A stretch of DNA of 5,512 bases. Origin: Paracoccaceae bacterium. GTDB lineage: Bacteria; Pseudomonadota; Alphaproteobacteria; Rhodobacterales; Rhodobacteraceae. Of this stretch, positions 1 through 5,512 are shown piece after piece (the first letter of the stretch is position 1; each line of letters starts with the position of its first letter). A program made the position numbers and the translations under genes. Under the pieces are notes generated by a model, which was given only the letters and a program-made list of their open reading frames with translations, made no database searches and had not been told where the DNA came from. The stretch spans positions 1,306 to 6,817 of the forward strand of contig NVSA01000065.1 of assembly GCA_002401045.1 (NCBI GenBank). Reading direction: 5' to 3'.

Positions 1-3000
1 TCTGATGAAATTCGATGTAGCCGGTAATCTCTTATGGAATAGAGTATTTATGGATGATGATGGAGCCAGGTTCTACTCAGTAGAGCAGACTTTTGATAAT
101 GGATTCATTCTGGCGGGAAATGGTTCCAATGGACAGGCGCTATATATTAAAACTGATTCGAATGGACGGACTTACTGTAATGAAGATAGCATCAGTTTTA
201 TAACATCTAACTTTAGTTTCATTGAAGGAAGTGGTGGAGCGGCCAGTACTAGAACAATTTTCAATGGCACTGGTATTTCTAGTGGTCAAGGATGGATGAG
301 TCCTGATATTGGTTGTTTGACAAATTTCCCGGCGACAGTTTTGGCAACGCATAATGTGTGCATGAATGGGTTCGATGGCACCTTAACCATTACCAATGTC
401 GGTGGCATTCCTCCACATACATTTCTCTGGTCCACTGGTGATTCAACACAGAACCTTACAGGATTAGCGGCTGGGGAGTATTCTGTGACGATAACGGATT
501 CGACAAGTTTGTCGTCGGAATTTACGTTAAGTGTAAATGCACCTGATTCCATGATTGAATCAGGGTTGAGCTCGGTCGGAACGCCGTGTGGATTGTGTGT
601 TGGACAAGCTATAGCCAGTCCTTCAAAAGGATATCCTCCATACACGTATCAGTGGTATAATGGTGATTCGAGTCAGACGAGTGCGGCTCTTTGTACGGGA
701 TATGAACTCTTGGAAATTACTGATTCCATCAATTGTCAACTAATCGACTCCGTCTTGATTACCGAATTATCACCTATTCAACTCAGCACAGGTGGAATCC
801 CGGATAATGATGTTTCGAGTTTGGGTAAGGCATTTGTAATTGTAAAGGACGGAATACCACCCTATACATATCTGTGGAGTGATGCTTCAGCCCAAACAAC
901 AGATACCGCGTCAGGACTGATCTCTGGCGTCTATCGGGTTACTATTATGGACGCGAATGGATGCACTGACAGTAGTGCTGTTCTAGTGCAGGATATCAGT
1001 GGAGGTCAAGTGACGTTTGTAAAAAGCTATGGTAGCTGGAATTGGGAATATGGTGGGGATGTAATTGCGGTGAATGATGGATATGTTTTTTCTGGGGAAA
1101 CCTCGATGTATGGTGCTGGTGATTACGATATCTACCTGATGAAGACTGACTTATATGGAAATCAGTTGTGGTATCGCAACTTTGGAGGATTGGAGGAGGA
1201 AAAATACTATGATATAACAGTAACTTCAGATGGGGGCTTTGTTTTAATTGGTACTACGGAAAGTTTTGGTTTTCCTGTTGGAGGATCAGGTAGAGATATT
1301 TATTTGGTTAGGACAGACGGGAACGGCGACACGCTATGGACCAGAGCAATAGGAACAACTTCTGGTGATATGGGTTATCAGATTGAACCAACCTCTGATG
1401 GGGGTTTTGCGTTGCTGGGAACATTGGGTTCGGATCTTAGTTTAATAAAGATTGATTCAATGGGAATTCCGGTCTGGCACAAATCTTACGATCCGGTAAG
1501 TGGCTCTGTGGGAGGTACATCTCTGGACCAAACGGTCGATGGAGGATATTTAATCTCGGGTGGGGGTTATATTAATGGTTATGGATTCGGTATTCATTTA
1601 ATAAAAACGCTGGACAACGGTGACACATTGTGGACAGGCTTTTACGGTGGGCAATTCAACGACTATCTTGCAGATGTCATTGTCACGTCTGACGGCAACT
1701 ACCTGGTGGTTGGTAGTACGCAGAGTTTCTTATCTACTGGGTATGATCTTTATATAATAAAAATTGACCCAAATGGAAGCGTGCTCTGGGCCAAGCAATA
1801 TGGAGGAAATTCTAATGAGAGTGGTTCATCAGTGATCGAGGCGCAGAACGGAGATTACATTATCCTGGGCAGTTCTGAAAGTTTTGGAAGCGTTGCCCCA
1901 GAATCGGCCACAATTTATTTACTGCGTGTAGACAACAATGGAAATATAGTTTGGTCAAATGTGTACGGAGGAGAAGGCAATAATTATGGACATTCAGTCA
2001 AGCAAGCGGATGATCTTGGATTTATCATATCAGGAACTACCAGCAGTTTTGGGGCTGGAAGCCAAGATCCGATGATGATAAAAACTGATTCTCTGGGAAA
2101 TGCTCCTTGTATTACGTATTCCGTAAGCTCGGTTGTTGAGGTTGTTAGTTCGTTGATTTATCACGATATGATCGTTACGAATGATACTTCATATGCCTCA
2201 AATACGAATACTCAAATTACTGACACTTCTACGGTGAACTGCGGTTCCTGTTTTTCTATTTCGAACATTATGGGTGCGGTAATTTGCAAAGGAGGAGCTT
2301 CTGGTTCAATAGATATAAGCGTCTCTGGAGCTGTTCCTCCTTATACTTATACCTGGTCAAATGGTGCGAATACGGAGAATATTTCAGGTGTGTCTGCGGG
2401 GAAGTATGAGATAATTGTGGAAGATAGAAATGGTTGCAGAACCTTCGATACAATTATGGTCTCAGAACCTGCACTGGCATTGTCTTTAACTGCCACAGTC
2501 ACGAATGACCTCGTTGGAACTAATGAAGGAAGTATTGTCGCAAACCCTTCTGGTGGAGTGCCACCTTATGCATACTCCTGGTCAACAGGTGAGACCACCT
2601 CAACTATTGACAGTCTAGCTGAGGGTCAATATACACTTCAGCTAACCGATAATGCAGGCTGCCAAGCCAGTGCGAATTATTCGATATTAACTGGAGTACC
2701 GATAAAATTTCAAAAGGTTATAGGAGGTGATACCCTAGACATTGCTCGGGCAGTCGCACAAACCTATGATGGAGGGTATATAGTTGCTGGTGCCACAAAG
2801 AGCTATGGACAGGGGCAGGAAGATGTGTATTTAATTAAATTGGATGCGACAGGATCCATTACGTGGTCCAAAACTTACGGAACTCCAGCAGCGGAAGTTC
2901 CCAGGGCTGTCATTCAGACACCAGATAGTGGTTATGTGGTGTACGGATTTGGAGGATATGTAGATCCAACTTTTATGATAAAAACGAATAGTCAGGGCGA

Positions 3001-4891
3001 CACCTTGTGGACCAGGACTTTTGCGAATGACTTGTATGAAAGTGGATGGAAACTTGTTCAAACCATGGATTCCGGATTTGTTACTGCCTCAAACGGATAC
3101 AATGGTATCACATATGGCGCTCCGTCCATAACTAAATTAAATGCTTTGGGGGATACGTCGTGGGTGCGAACAGTTTCTTTTGGAAATCAGAGTAATTATG
3201 TAGATGGTATTATGGAAACTTCTGATACGAATTATCTCATGCCTGTAGGGATAAGCAGTCAGAAAATCTGTTTGGTAAAACTTGATAAAAATGGGAATTT
3301 GCTTTGGGTCAAAAGGTATGAAGTTGCTGGAGGAAGTGGAGCAGTAGCAATTTCTGAGACCGCGGATGGGAACTATGTAATTGGAGGGTATGCTCACAAC
3401 GGCGTACCGAACCCGGGGGTTTATATTTTAAAAATTGATACAGCAGGGGATGTACTTTGGTCGAAATCGTTTTCACCGCCTTCAGGCTCTACCGGTACCT
3501 ATCCAAATGACATGAAGCTGGACGCAGATGATAATTTGGTCATTACGGGTAGGACCAACAACTTTGGAGCGCCTTTCGATGACGTCTTCATTCTAAAGAT
3601 TACCTCAGATGGAGCCGGACTGTGGGCCAATATTTATGGTGGTTGGACATCAGATGACATAGCTTATTCTATAGCAACGACTTCGGATGGCGGTTATGTT
3701 GCTGTAGGTGAAACAGAGAGCTTCACTCCCGGACAGAAGCTGATGTACATGATTAAAACGGATAATAATGGCGGGTCGGGCGGTTGCAATGAATATGGCG
3801 TGTCGCTTAGCGGTTTTAATCTCACTACTACATCAATTGACTATCCTGTGACTGTCACTCAAGGAGGAAATGTAGGCTTCGCGGCTTCAACTTCTACGAA
3901 TCCGGTGGACCAGGACTCAATTATATGCTTATCCTGTATTGCAATACAAGCTAGTCAGACCTCTCCGTCATGTAGTTTTGGAAATGATGGAAGCATCGCA
4001 TTGACCTTATTTGGAGGCGCATCGCCATATTCATTTGTATGGAGTACGGGTGATAGCACCCAAAACATAGGGAGCCTAGCCGCTGGATCTTACGACGTCA
4101 CGGTGATGGGGGCAGCTGGCTGCACGGATGTTAAAACTATTCAGGTAGCCGAATCTGCGTCGGTTTCAATTGGAATTGAGGTGTTTAATGTCACCTGTAA
4201 AGACAGTTGTGATGGCCAAATTAAAATTACAATAAGCGGTGGCATTATGCCGTATACCTATTATTGGAATGATCCATCAGCACAAACTGACAGTGTGGCT
4301 GTTAATCTCTGCCCAGGTAGTTACGAAGTTGTGATAGTGGACGCCATTGGAGATAGTTGCAGCGCGTCTAGTTCCATTTCTGAATCTGATTCATCATTGG
4401 CGATTAGCCTATCCGCTGTTGTTCCATCGTGCGATACCTGTTCGAACGGTTCTGCATCGGCAGTTGCATCAGGAGGAACAACCCCATATTCATATAATTG
4501 GAACGATAGTTTCGCACAGACCACACAAACTGCTACTGGTCTCACTGGTGGCATTTATTCAGTTACAATTACCGATGCAAATGGCTGCAGTGTGACAGCT
4601 TGGGAAGAGGTGTTGAAAACGTCAAAAGAGCAAAACAGTTCAGGCAAATATATGATATACCCAAATCCTAGTTCCGGCAGCTTTGTATTGTATGCTAAAG
4701 TAGTGGTCATGGATAAGGTCAATATAAAATTGTTCAACAGTATTGGCCAATGCGTCTATAACAAGTCTGAAACATTTAATACCGGTGAGAATACGCATCA
4801 AATGGATCTAGGTCATCTGGCGCCTGGGTTGTACGAGTTGACAATTCAGGGAGAAAGTGAAGTAAGTGATATTATTGTCCTGATCCAGTGA
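1..4891 (+). CDS. Giant T9SS-exported protein with beta-propeller-type and SprB repeats (5' truncated by window)
   Basis: This is the 3' part of a very large gene; residue numbers here count from the ATG at position 5. That ATG is not the real start. A leucine codon in frame (2-4) precedes it, the protein begins mid-repeat (LMKFDVAGNLLW matches internal repeats), and there is no signal peptide or ribosome binding site. Seen in order: end of a propeller block (1-57), cysteine linker, SprB repeats a-c (110-330), a seven-repeat block (336-699), linker, SprB d-e (750-896), a second seven-repeat block (900-1260), linker, SprB f-h (1312-1537), and a C-terminal sorting domain (about 1550-1628). The stop is TGA at 4889-4891. 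The family knowledge is that such proteins pass Sec and then T9SS to be secreted or anchored at the cell surface. Adhesion or matrix roles are inference, since no catalytic motif is visible. The reading frame is intact throughout. The full protein probably exceeds 1,900 residues if the first block also had seven repeats. Confidence 0.95.
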   Translation, partial: LMKFDVAGNLLWNRVFMDDDGARFYSVEQTFDNGFILAGNGSNGQALYIKTDSNGRTYCNEDSISFITSNFSFIEGSGGAASTRTIFNGTGISSGQGWMSPDIGCLTNFPATVLATHNVCMNGFDGTLTITNVGGIPPHTFLWSTGDSTQNLTGLAAGEYSVTITDSTSLSSEFTLSVNAPDSMIESGLSSVGTPCGLCVGQAIASPSKGYPPYTYQWYNGDSSQTSAALCTGYELLEITDSINCQLIDSVLITELSPIQLSTGGIPDNDVSSLGKAFVIVKDGIPPYTYLWSDASAQTTDTASGLISGVYRVTIMDANGCTDSSAVLVQDISGGQVTFVKSYGSWNWEYGGDVIAVNDGYVFSGETSMYGAGDYDIYLMKTDLYGNQLWYRNFGGLEEEKYYDITVTSDGGFVLIGTTESFGFPVGGSGRDIYLVRTDGNGDTLWTRAIGTTSGDMGYQIEPTSDGGFALLGTLGSDLSLIKIDSMGIPVWHKSYDPVSGSVGGTSLDQTVDGGYLISGGGYINGYGFGIHLIKTLDNGDTLWTGFYGGQFNDYLADVIVTSDGNYLVVGSTQSFLSTGYDLYIIKIDPNGSVLWAKQYGGNSNESGSSVIEAQNGDYIILGSSESFGSVAPESATIYLLRVDNNGNIVWSNVYGGEGNNYGHSVKQADDLGFIISGTTSSFGAGSQDPMMIKTDSLGNAPCITYSVSSVVEVVSSLIYHDMIVTNDTSYASNTNTQITDTSTVNCGSCFSISNIMGAVICKGGASGSIDISVSGAVPPYTYTWSNGANTENISGVSAGKYEIIVEDRNGCRTFDTIMVSEPALALSLTATVTNDLVGTNEGSIVANPSGGVPPYAYSWSTGETTSTIDSLAEGQYTLQLTDNAGCQASANYSILTGVPIKFQKVIGGDTLDIARAVAQTYDGGYIVAGATKSYGQGQEDVYLIKLDATGSITWSKTYGTPAAEVPRAVIQTPDSGYVVYGFGGYVDPTFMIKTNSQGDTLWTRTFANDLYESGWKLVQTMDSGFVTASNGYNGITYGAPSITKLNALGDTSWVRTVSFGNQSNYVDGIMETSDTNYLMPVGISSQKICLVKLDKNGNLLWVKRYEVAGGSGAVAISETADGNYVIGGYAHNGVPNPGVYILKIDTAGDVLWSKSFSPPSGSTGTYPNDMKLDADDNLVITGRTNNFGAPFDDVFILKITSDGAGLWANIYGGWTSDDIAYSIATTSDGGYVAVGETESFTPGQKLMYMIKTDNNGGSGGCNEYGVSLSGFNLTTTSIDYPVTVTQGGNVGFAASTSTNPVDQDSIICLSCIAIQASQTSPSCSFGNDGSIALTLFGGASPYSFVWSTGDSTQNIGSLAAGSYDVTVMGAAGCTDVKTIQVAESASVSIGIEVFNVTCKDSCDGQIKITISGGIMPYTYYWNDPSAQTDSVAVNLCPGSYEVVIVDAIGDSCSASSSISESDSSLAISLSAVVPSCDTCSNGSASAVASGGTTPYSYNWNDSFAQTTQTATGLTGGIYSVTITDANGCSVTAWEEVLKTSKEQNSSGKYMIYPNPSSGSFVLYAKVVVMDKVNIKLFNSIGQCVYNKSETFNTGENTHQMDLGHLAPGLYELTIQGESEVSDIIVLIQ
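2..175 (+). repeat. Tail of propeller-type repeat block 1 (last ~1.5 repeats)
   Basis: The visible protein opens inside a repeat at KFDVAGNLLWNRVF, the strand that elsewhere reads KTDxxGDTLWxxxYG. One further repeat follows, with FDNGFILAG and LYIKTDSNG as the counterparts of SDGGYxxxG and IYLIKTDxNG in blocks 2 and 3. It stops at DSNGRTYC without the LWxxxYG strand, exactly as the final repeats of the other two blocks do. This shows the gene continues upstream. If this block also had seven repeats, some five and a half repeats plus a signal peptide are missing from the window (inference). Confidence 0.8.
332..994 (+). repeat. SprB repeat array 1 (repeats a, b, c)
   Basis: Three tandem ~70-residue repeats of the SprB type (Pfam PF13573 family by recognition): a at 332-535, b at 551-766 and c at 776-994. 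Each has the family pattern of a GG-x-P-P-Y-T-Y-x-W core, a G-x-Y-x-V-T-I-x-D strand and, in b and c, a cysteine near the end (SINC, DANGC). In repeat a the core reads GGIPPHTFLW. Repeat b is unusual, with a CGLC pair (residues 195 and 198) and an added LC (230). SprB repeats are named after the Flavobacterium cell-surface gliding adhesin SprB, but they occur in many T9SS cargo proteins, so gliding cannot be concluded here. Confidence 0.88.
1010..2101 (+). repeat. Seven-repeat beta-propeller-type block 2
   Basis: Seven degenerate repeats of 46-56 residues begin at residues 343, 395, 451, 497, 549, 601 and 656. The recurring pattern is SDGGF/Y followed by hydrophobics and G-T-x-S-F-G, then D-I-Y-L-I-K-T-D, then G-D-T-L-W with a closing Y-G-G. 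The block opens with an extra VTFVKSYG strand (336-342), and the seventh repeat ends at DSLGN without its own LWxxxYG strand. That complementarity is what a seven-bladed propeller closed by a 'Velcro' strand would show. The propeller fold is inferred from repeat length, number and closure; no ligand or catalytic site is evident. Confidence 0.8.
2252..2692 (+). repeat. SprB repeat array 2 (repeats d, e)
   Basis: Two SprB-type repeats: d at 2252-2467 and e at 2474-2692. Repeat d carries the conserved VICKGG cysteine, AVPPYTYTWSNG and a DRNGC ending. Repeat e has GGVPPYAYSWSTG and DNAGC but lacks the first cysteine, reading LVGTNEGS at that place. This array has one repeat fewer than arrays 1 and 3 and links propeller-type block 2 (through its cysteine linker) to block 3. 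Confidence 0.87.
2702..3784 (+). repeat. Seven-repeat beta-propeller-type block 3
   Basis: Again seven repeats, starting at residues 908, 960, 1008, 1059, 1107, 1158 and 1213, with spacing of 48-55 residues. Motifs such as YDGGYIVAG, DVYLIKLD, GDTLWTRTF and TSDGGYVAVGETESF match block 2. The block starts with a free strand, IKFQKVIG (900-907), and its last repeat ends at KTDNNGG without the LWxxxYG strand, repeating the closure pattern of block 2. Repeats 3 and 4 are the most divergent; SDTNYLMPVG replaces the SDGGY motif in repeat 4. A propeller fold is inferred. Confidence 0.8.
3938..4615 (+). repeat. SprB repeat array 3 (repeats f, g, h)
   Basis: Three SprB-type repeats: f at 3938-4156, g at 4163-4390 and h at 4397-4615. 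Repeat f has SPSCSFGNDG, WSTGDSTQN and AAGCT. Repeat g has CKDSC (1398, 1402), GGIMPYTYYW and an extra LC (1436). Repeat h has CDTC (1476, 1479), GGTTPYSYNW and DANGC. The three match array 1 in the same order (a-f, b-g, c-h). The array is followed by a short polar spacer rich in Lys, Glu and Ser, and then the sorting domain. Confidence 0.88.
4652..4888 (+). other. T9SS type A C-terminal sorting domain
   Basis: The last ~79 residues match the Por secretion tail family (TIGR04183 type A, by recognition). The opening YPNPSSGSF is the hallmark motif; the middle strand reads VNIKLFNSIGQCVY; the late motif LAPGLYELTIQG is followed by a final hydrophobic strand ending IIVLIQ. In this family the domain directs the protein to the T9SS outer-membrane translocon, and a sortase-like step usually removes it during release or attachment to lipopolysaccharide. 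It is the best single evidence for phylum and for the cell-surface or secreted destination. Confidence 0.93.
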
Positions 4892-5104
4892 TCAAAACTT
4901 CGTCGCCAACTCATGTTTAGGAATCGTATCATAATTATCTCGAGGGCTTTTTCTAATGCCTCTGGACTTGGTTCTGTCGCATTAATTTACGAAAGATTTA
5001 GATTCATAGTTTTACTCAGTCCCAAAACTATATGCCATGTACAAGCACCATTGATACCTTAAATCAGCAATTTTATCGGGACAAATGCGGCACATGCAAT
5101 GCAT
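4892..5104. other. Intergenic region between convergent genes, no gene seen
   Basis: No reading frame with a start, ribosome binding site and recognisable protein was found on either strand. Two weak inverted repeats are present. One is at 4942-4962 (GAGGGC with GCCTC, one bulge, ten-base loop). The other is at 5006-5031 (ATAGTTTT with AAAACTAT, ten-base loop). Neither is followed on the plus strand by a T-run, so no convincing intrinsic terminator for the upstream gene can be named. Confidence 0.6.
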
Positions 5105-5144
5105 AAAAAATTCCTAACATGCTACATAATAGCACATTAGGAAT
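5105..5144 (-). terminator. Rho-independent terminator of ssrA
   Basis: Read on the minus strand, ATTCCTAATGTGCTA pairs with TAGCATGTTAGGAAT over 15 base pairs (13 Watson-Crick and two adjacent G-U wobbles) around a five-base TTATG loop. A T-tract follows immediately (5109 down to 5105). The hairpin begins 8 bases after the last tmRNA base, as expected for the ssrA terminator. On the plus strand no T-run follows the hairpin, so it should work in one direction only. Confidence 0.92.
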
Positions 5145-5260
5145 CATATCCGTGGAGCTGGAGGGAGTCGAACCCTCGTCCAGATAAGGTATCGAGATAC
5201 CGTCTACATGCTTTGATCACAATTAATTTTCGACCAAGAGCCGGATGCAATCGCCCTACT

Positions 5261-5298
5261 CAAGGCTTATTCTCTAGTATTTCATGCCTGCTTAGAGA
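5261..5298 (-). other. tmRNA pseudoknot PK3 (probable)
   Basis: In RNA sense TCTCTA (5298-5293) pairs with TAGAGA (5276-5271). The loop tetramer AGGC (5289-5286) pairs with GCCT (5266-5263), possibly extended by C5290 with G5261 across a bulge. The second stem is short, so this is less certain than PK1 and PK2. A fourth pseudoknot probably occupies about 5222-5260, but I could not settle its pairing. Confidence 0.6.
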
Positions 5299-5314
5299 TA
5301 TCACAGATCACTAT

Positions 5315-5368
5315 CTTAACTTACCGATACTTCAATAGAGCCAGTGTTAAGAAAACTGACCCATGAAG
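5315..5368 (-). other. tmRNA pseudoknot PK2
   Basis: In RNA sense an outer stem CTTCA (5368-5364) with TGAAG (5334-5330) encloses GGGTCAGT (5362-5355) paired with ACTGGCTC (5345-5338, two wobbles). The loop sequence CTTAAC (5351-5346) then pairs with GTTAAG (5320-5315) downstream. This gives a pseudoknot in the place expected for PK2, after the tag frame and its stop hairpin. Confidence 0.75.
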
Positions 5369-5390
5369 CAGATGTTGCTAACTCCTAGAG

Positions 5391-5420
5391 TTATGCAGCC
5401 ATCGCATAGTTGGTGTTGCC
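5391..5420 (-). other. ssrA: tmRNA tag-peptide reading frame (GNTNYAMAA)
   Basis: From the resume codon GGC (5420-5418) the frame reads G-N-T-N-Y-A-M-A-A and stops at TAA (5393-5391). With the alanine brought by tmRNA itself, the tag added to a stalled protein is ten residues. The hydrophobic A-M-A-A end fits recognition by ClpXP-type proteases. A second in-frame stop (TAG, 5387-5385) lies two codons on. The resume codon lies 8 bases after the first pseudoknot. The start is chosen by homology to known tags beginning with G and ending Y-A-x-A-A. Confidence 0.93.
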
Positions 5421-5428
5421 AATTAAAG

Positions 5429-5458
5429 CAATGAGAGTTTATTTACAAGATTGCTCCC
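5429..5458 (-). other. tmRNA pseudoknot PK1
   Basis: Read in RNA sense, GGGAG (5458-5454) pairs with CTCTC (5437-5433), with one wobble, and CAAT (5453-5450) pairs with ATTG (5432-5429). The order stem 1, stem 2, stem 1', stem 2' makes an H-type pseudoknot immediately before the tag frame. This is the position of the conserved PK1 needed for correct resumption in tmRNAs. The pairing was found by eye and not by energy calculation. Confidence 0.8.
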
Positions 5459-5512
5459 AAATCTCGGCATGCAAGCATATCAATTAGCTTACTGTCAATT
5501 CCGGTCAGCCCC

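Larger units (their letters stand above)
5153..5512 (-). ncRNA. ssrA: Transfer-messenger RNA (tmRNA)
   Basis: tmRNA is charged with alanine, enters stalled ribosomes with SmpB, and supplies a short reading frame that tags the nascent protein for proteolysis. The gene appears complete: 360 bases plus a CCA that must be added, since CGG follows the discriminator A at 5153. The acceptor stem pairs GGGGCUG (5512-5506) with CAGCUCC (5154-5160), including the G3-U wobble that alanyl-tRNA synthetase recognises. The T arm is GAGGG, loop TTCGACT, CCCTC (5177-5161). Helix 2 is visible as CAGTAAG (5494-5488) with CTTATCTG (5188-5181, one bulge) and TGCATGC (5473-5467) with GCATGTA (5211-5205). A pseudoknot precedes the tag frame and at least two follow it. 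The promoter lies beyond the window. The gene converges on the giant protein gene. Confidence 0.97.

Noticed and set aside
286..645. Minus-strand open frame of 119 codons opposite the giant gene
   Set aside because: It lies wholly antisense to well-supported SprB-repeat coding sequence, has no recognisable protein features, and no ribosome binding site is evident.
1010..3784. Possible CRISPR or DNA-level tandem repeat
   Set aside because: The periodicity is at protein level with strong nucleotide divergence between units; there are no identical direct repeats with spacers.
4347..4595. Plus-strand 82-codon frame inside the giant gene
   Set aside because: It is an alternative frame over SprB repeats g-h; its composition (many His, Arg, Leu) is typical of an out-of-frame shadow.
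4942..4962. Hairpin GAGGGC/GCCTC near a T-run
   Set aside because: The T-run lies in the loop and not after the stem, and the stem is five base pairs with a bulge.
5006..5031. Inverted repeat ATAGTTTT/AAAACTAT as a terminator for the giant gene
   Set aside because: The stem is almost all A-T, the loop is ten bases, and no T-run follows on either strand.
5153..5180. T-arm and acceptor sequence resembling the 3' half of a tRNA
   Set aside because: The matching 5' acceptor strand lies 360 bases away with tmRNA helices, pseudoknots and a tag frame between. It is the tRNA-like domain of tmRNA, not a tRNA gene or an integration remnant.
5053..5193. Repeat of GATACCTT (5053-5060) and its complement AAGGTATC (5186-5193)
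   Set aside because: Eight bases over this distance is easily chance, and the second copy is explained by the tmRNA helix 2 region.

Overview
The window suggests a member of the Bacteroidota. A very large secreted protein ends in a type IX secretion (T9SS) sorting domain, which is essentially confined to that phylum. The gene carries many SprB-type repeats. The tmRNA does not encode its 3' CCA and specifies a G-N-T-N-Y-A-M-A-A tag of the Bacteroidota style. Base composition looks moderate, somewhat AT-rich by eye. I cannot name a genus.

Layout: positions 1-4891 (+) are the 3' part of one giant gene that runs in from upstream of the window. Its product is modular. Each module is a block of ~50-residue beta-propeller-type repeats, then a ~45-residue linker bounded by cysteines, then 2-3 SprB repeats. 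Visible are the tail of module 1 (last propeller repeats, linker, SprB a-b-c), all of module 2 (seven propeller repeats, linker, SprB d-e) and all of module 3 (seven propeller repeats, linker, SprB f-g-h). A T9SS type A C-terminal sorting domain follows. Positions 4892-5104 hold no gene I can support. Positions 5105-5144 are a strong intrinsic terminator read on the minus strand. Positions 5153-5512 (-) are the complete tmRNA gene ssrA, whose 5' end falls on the last base of the window.

The two genes converge and have unrelated jobs. The first encodes a surface or secreted multi-domain protein exported through the Sec pathway and T9SS. The second encodes the housekeeping RNA that rescues stalled ribosomes. 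There is no sign of a mobile element, CRISPR array or defence system, and I do not see a new multi-gene system. The most informative observations are internal to the giant protein: two complete seven-repeat cycles with apparent ring closure, matched cysteine linkers, and two three-repeat SprB arrays that correspond repeat by repeat. On the RNA side, the pseudoknots of the tmRNA can be read directly.
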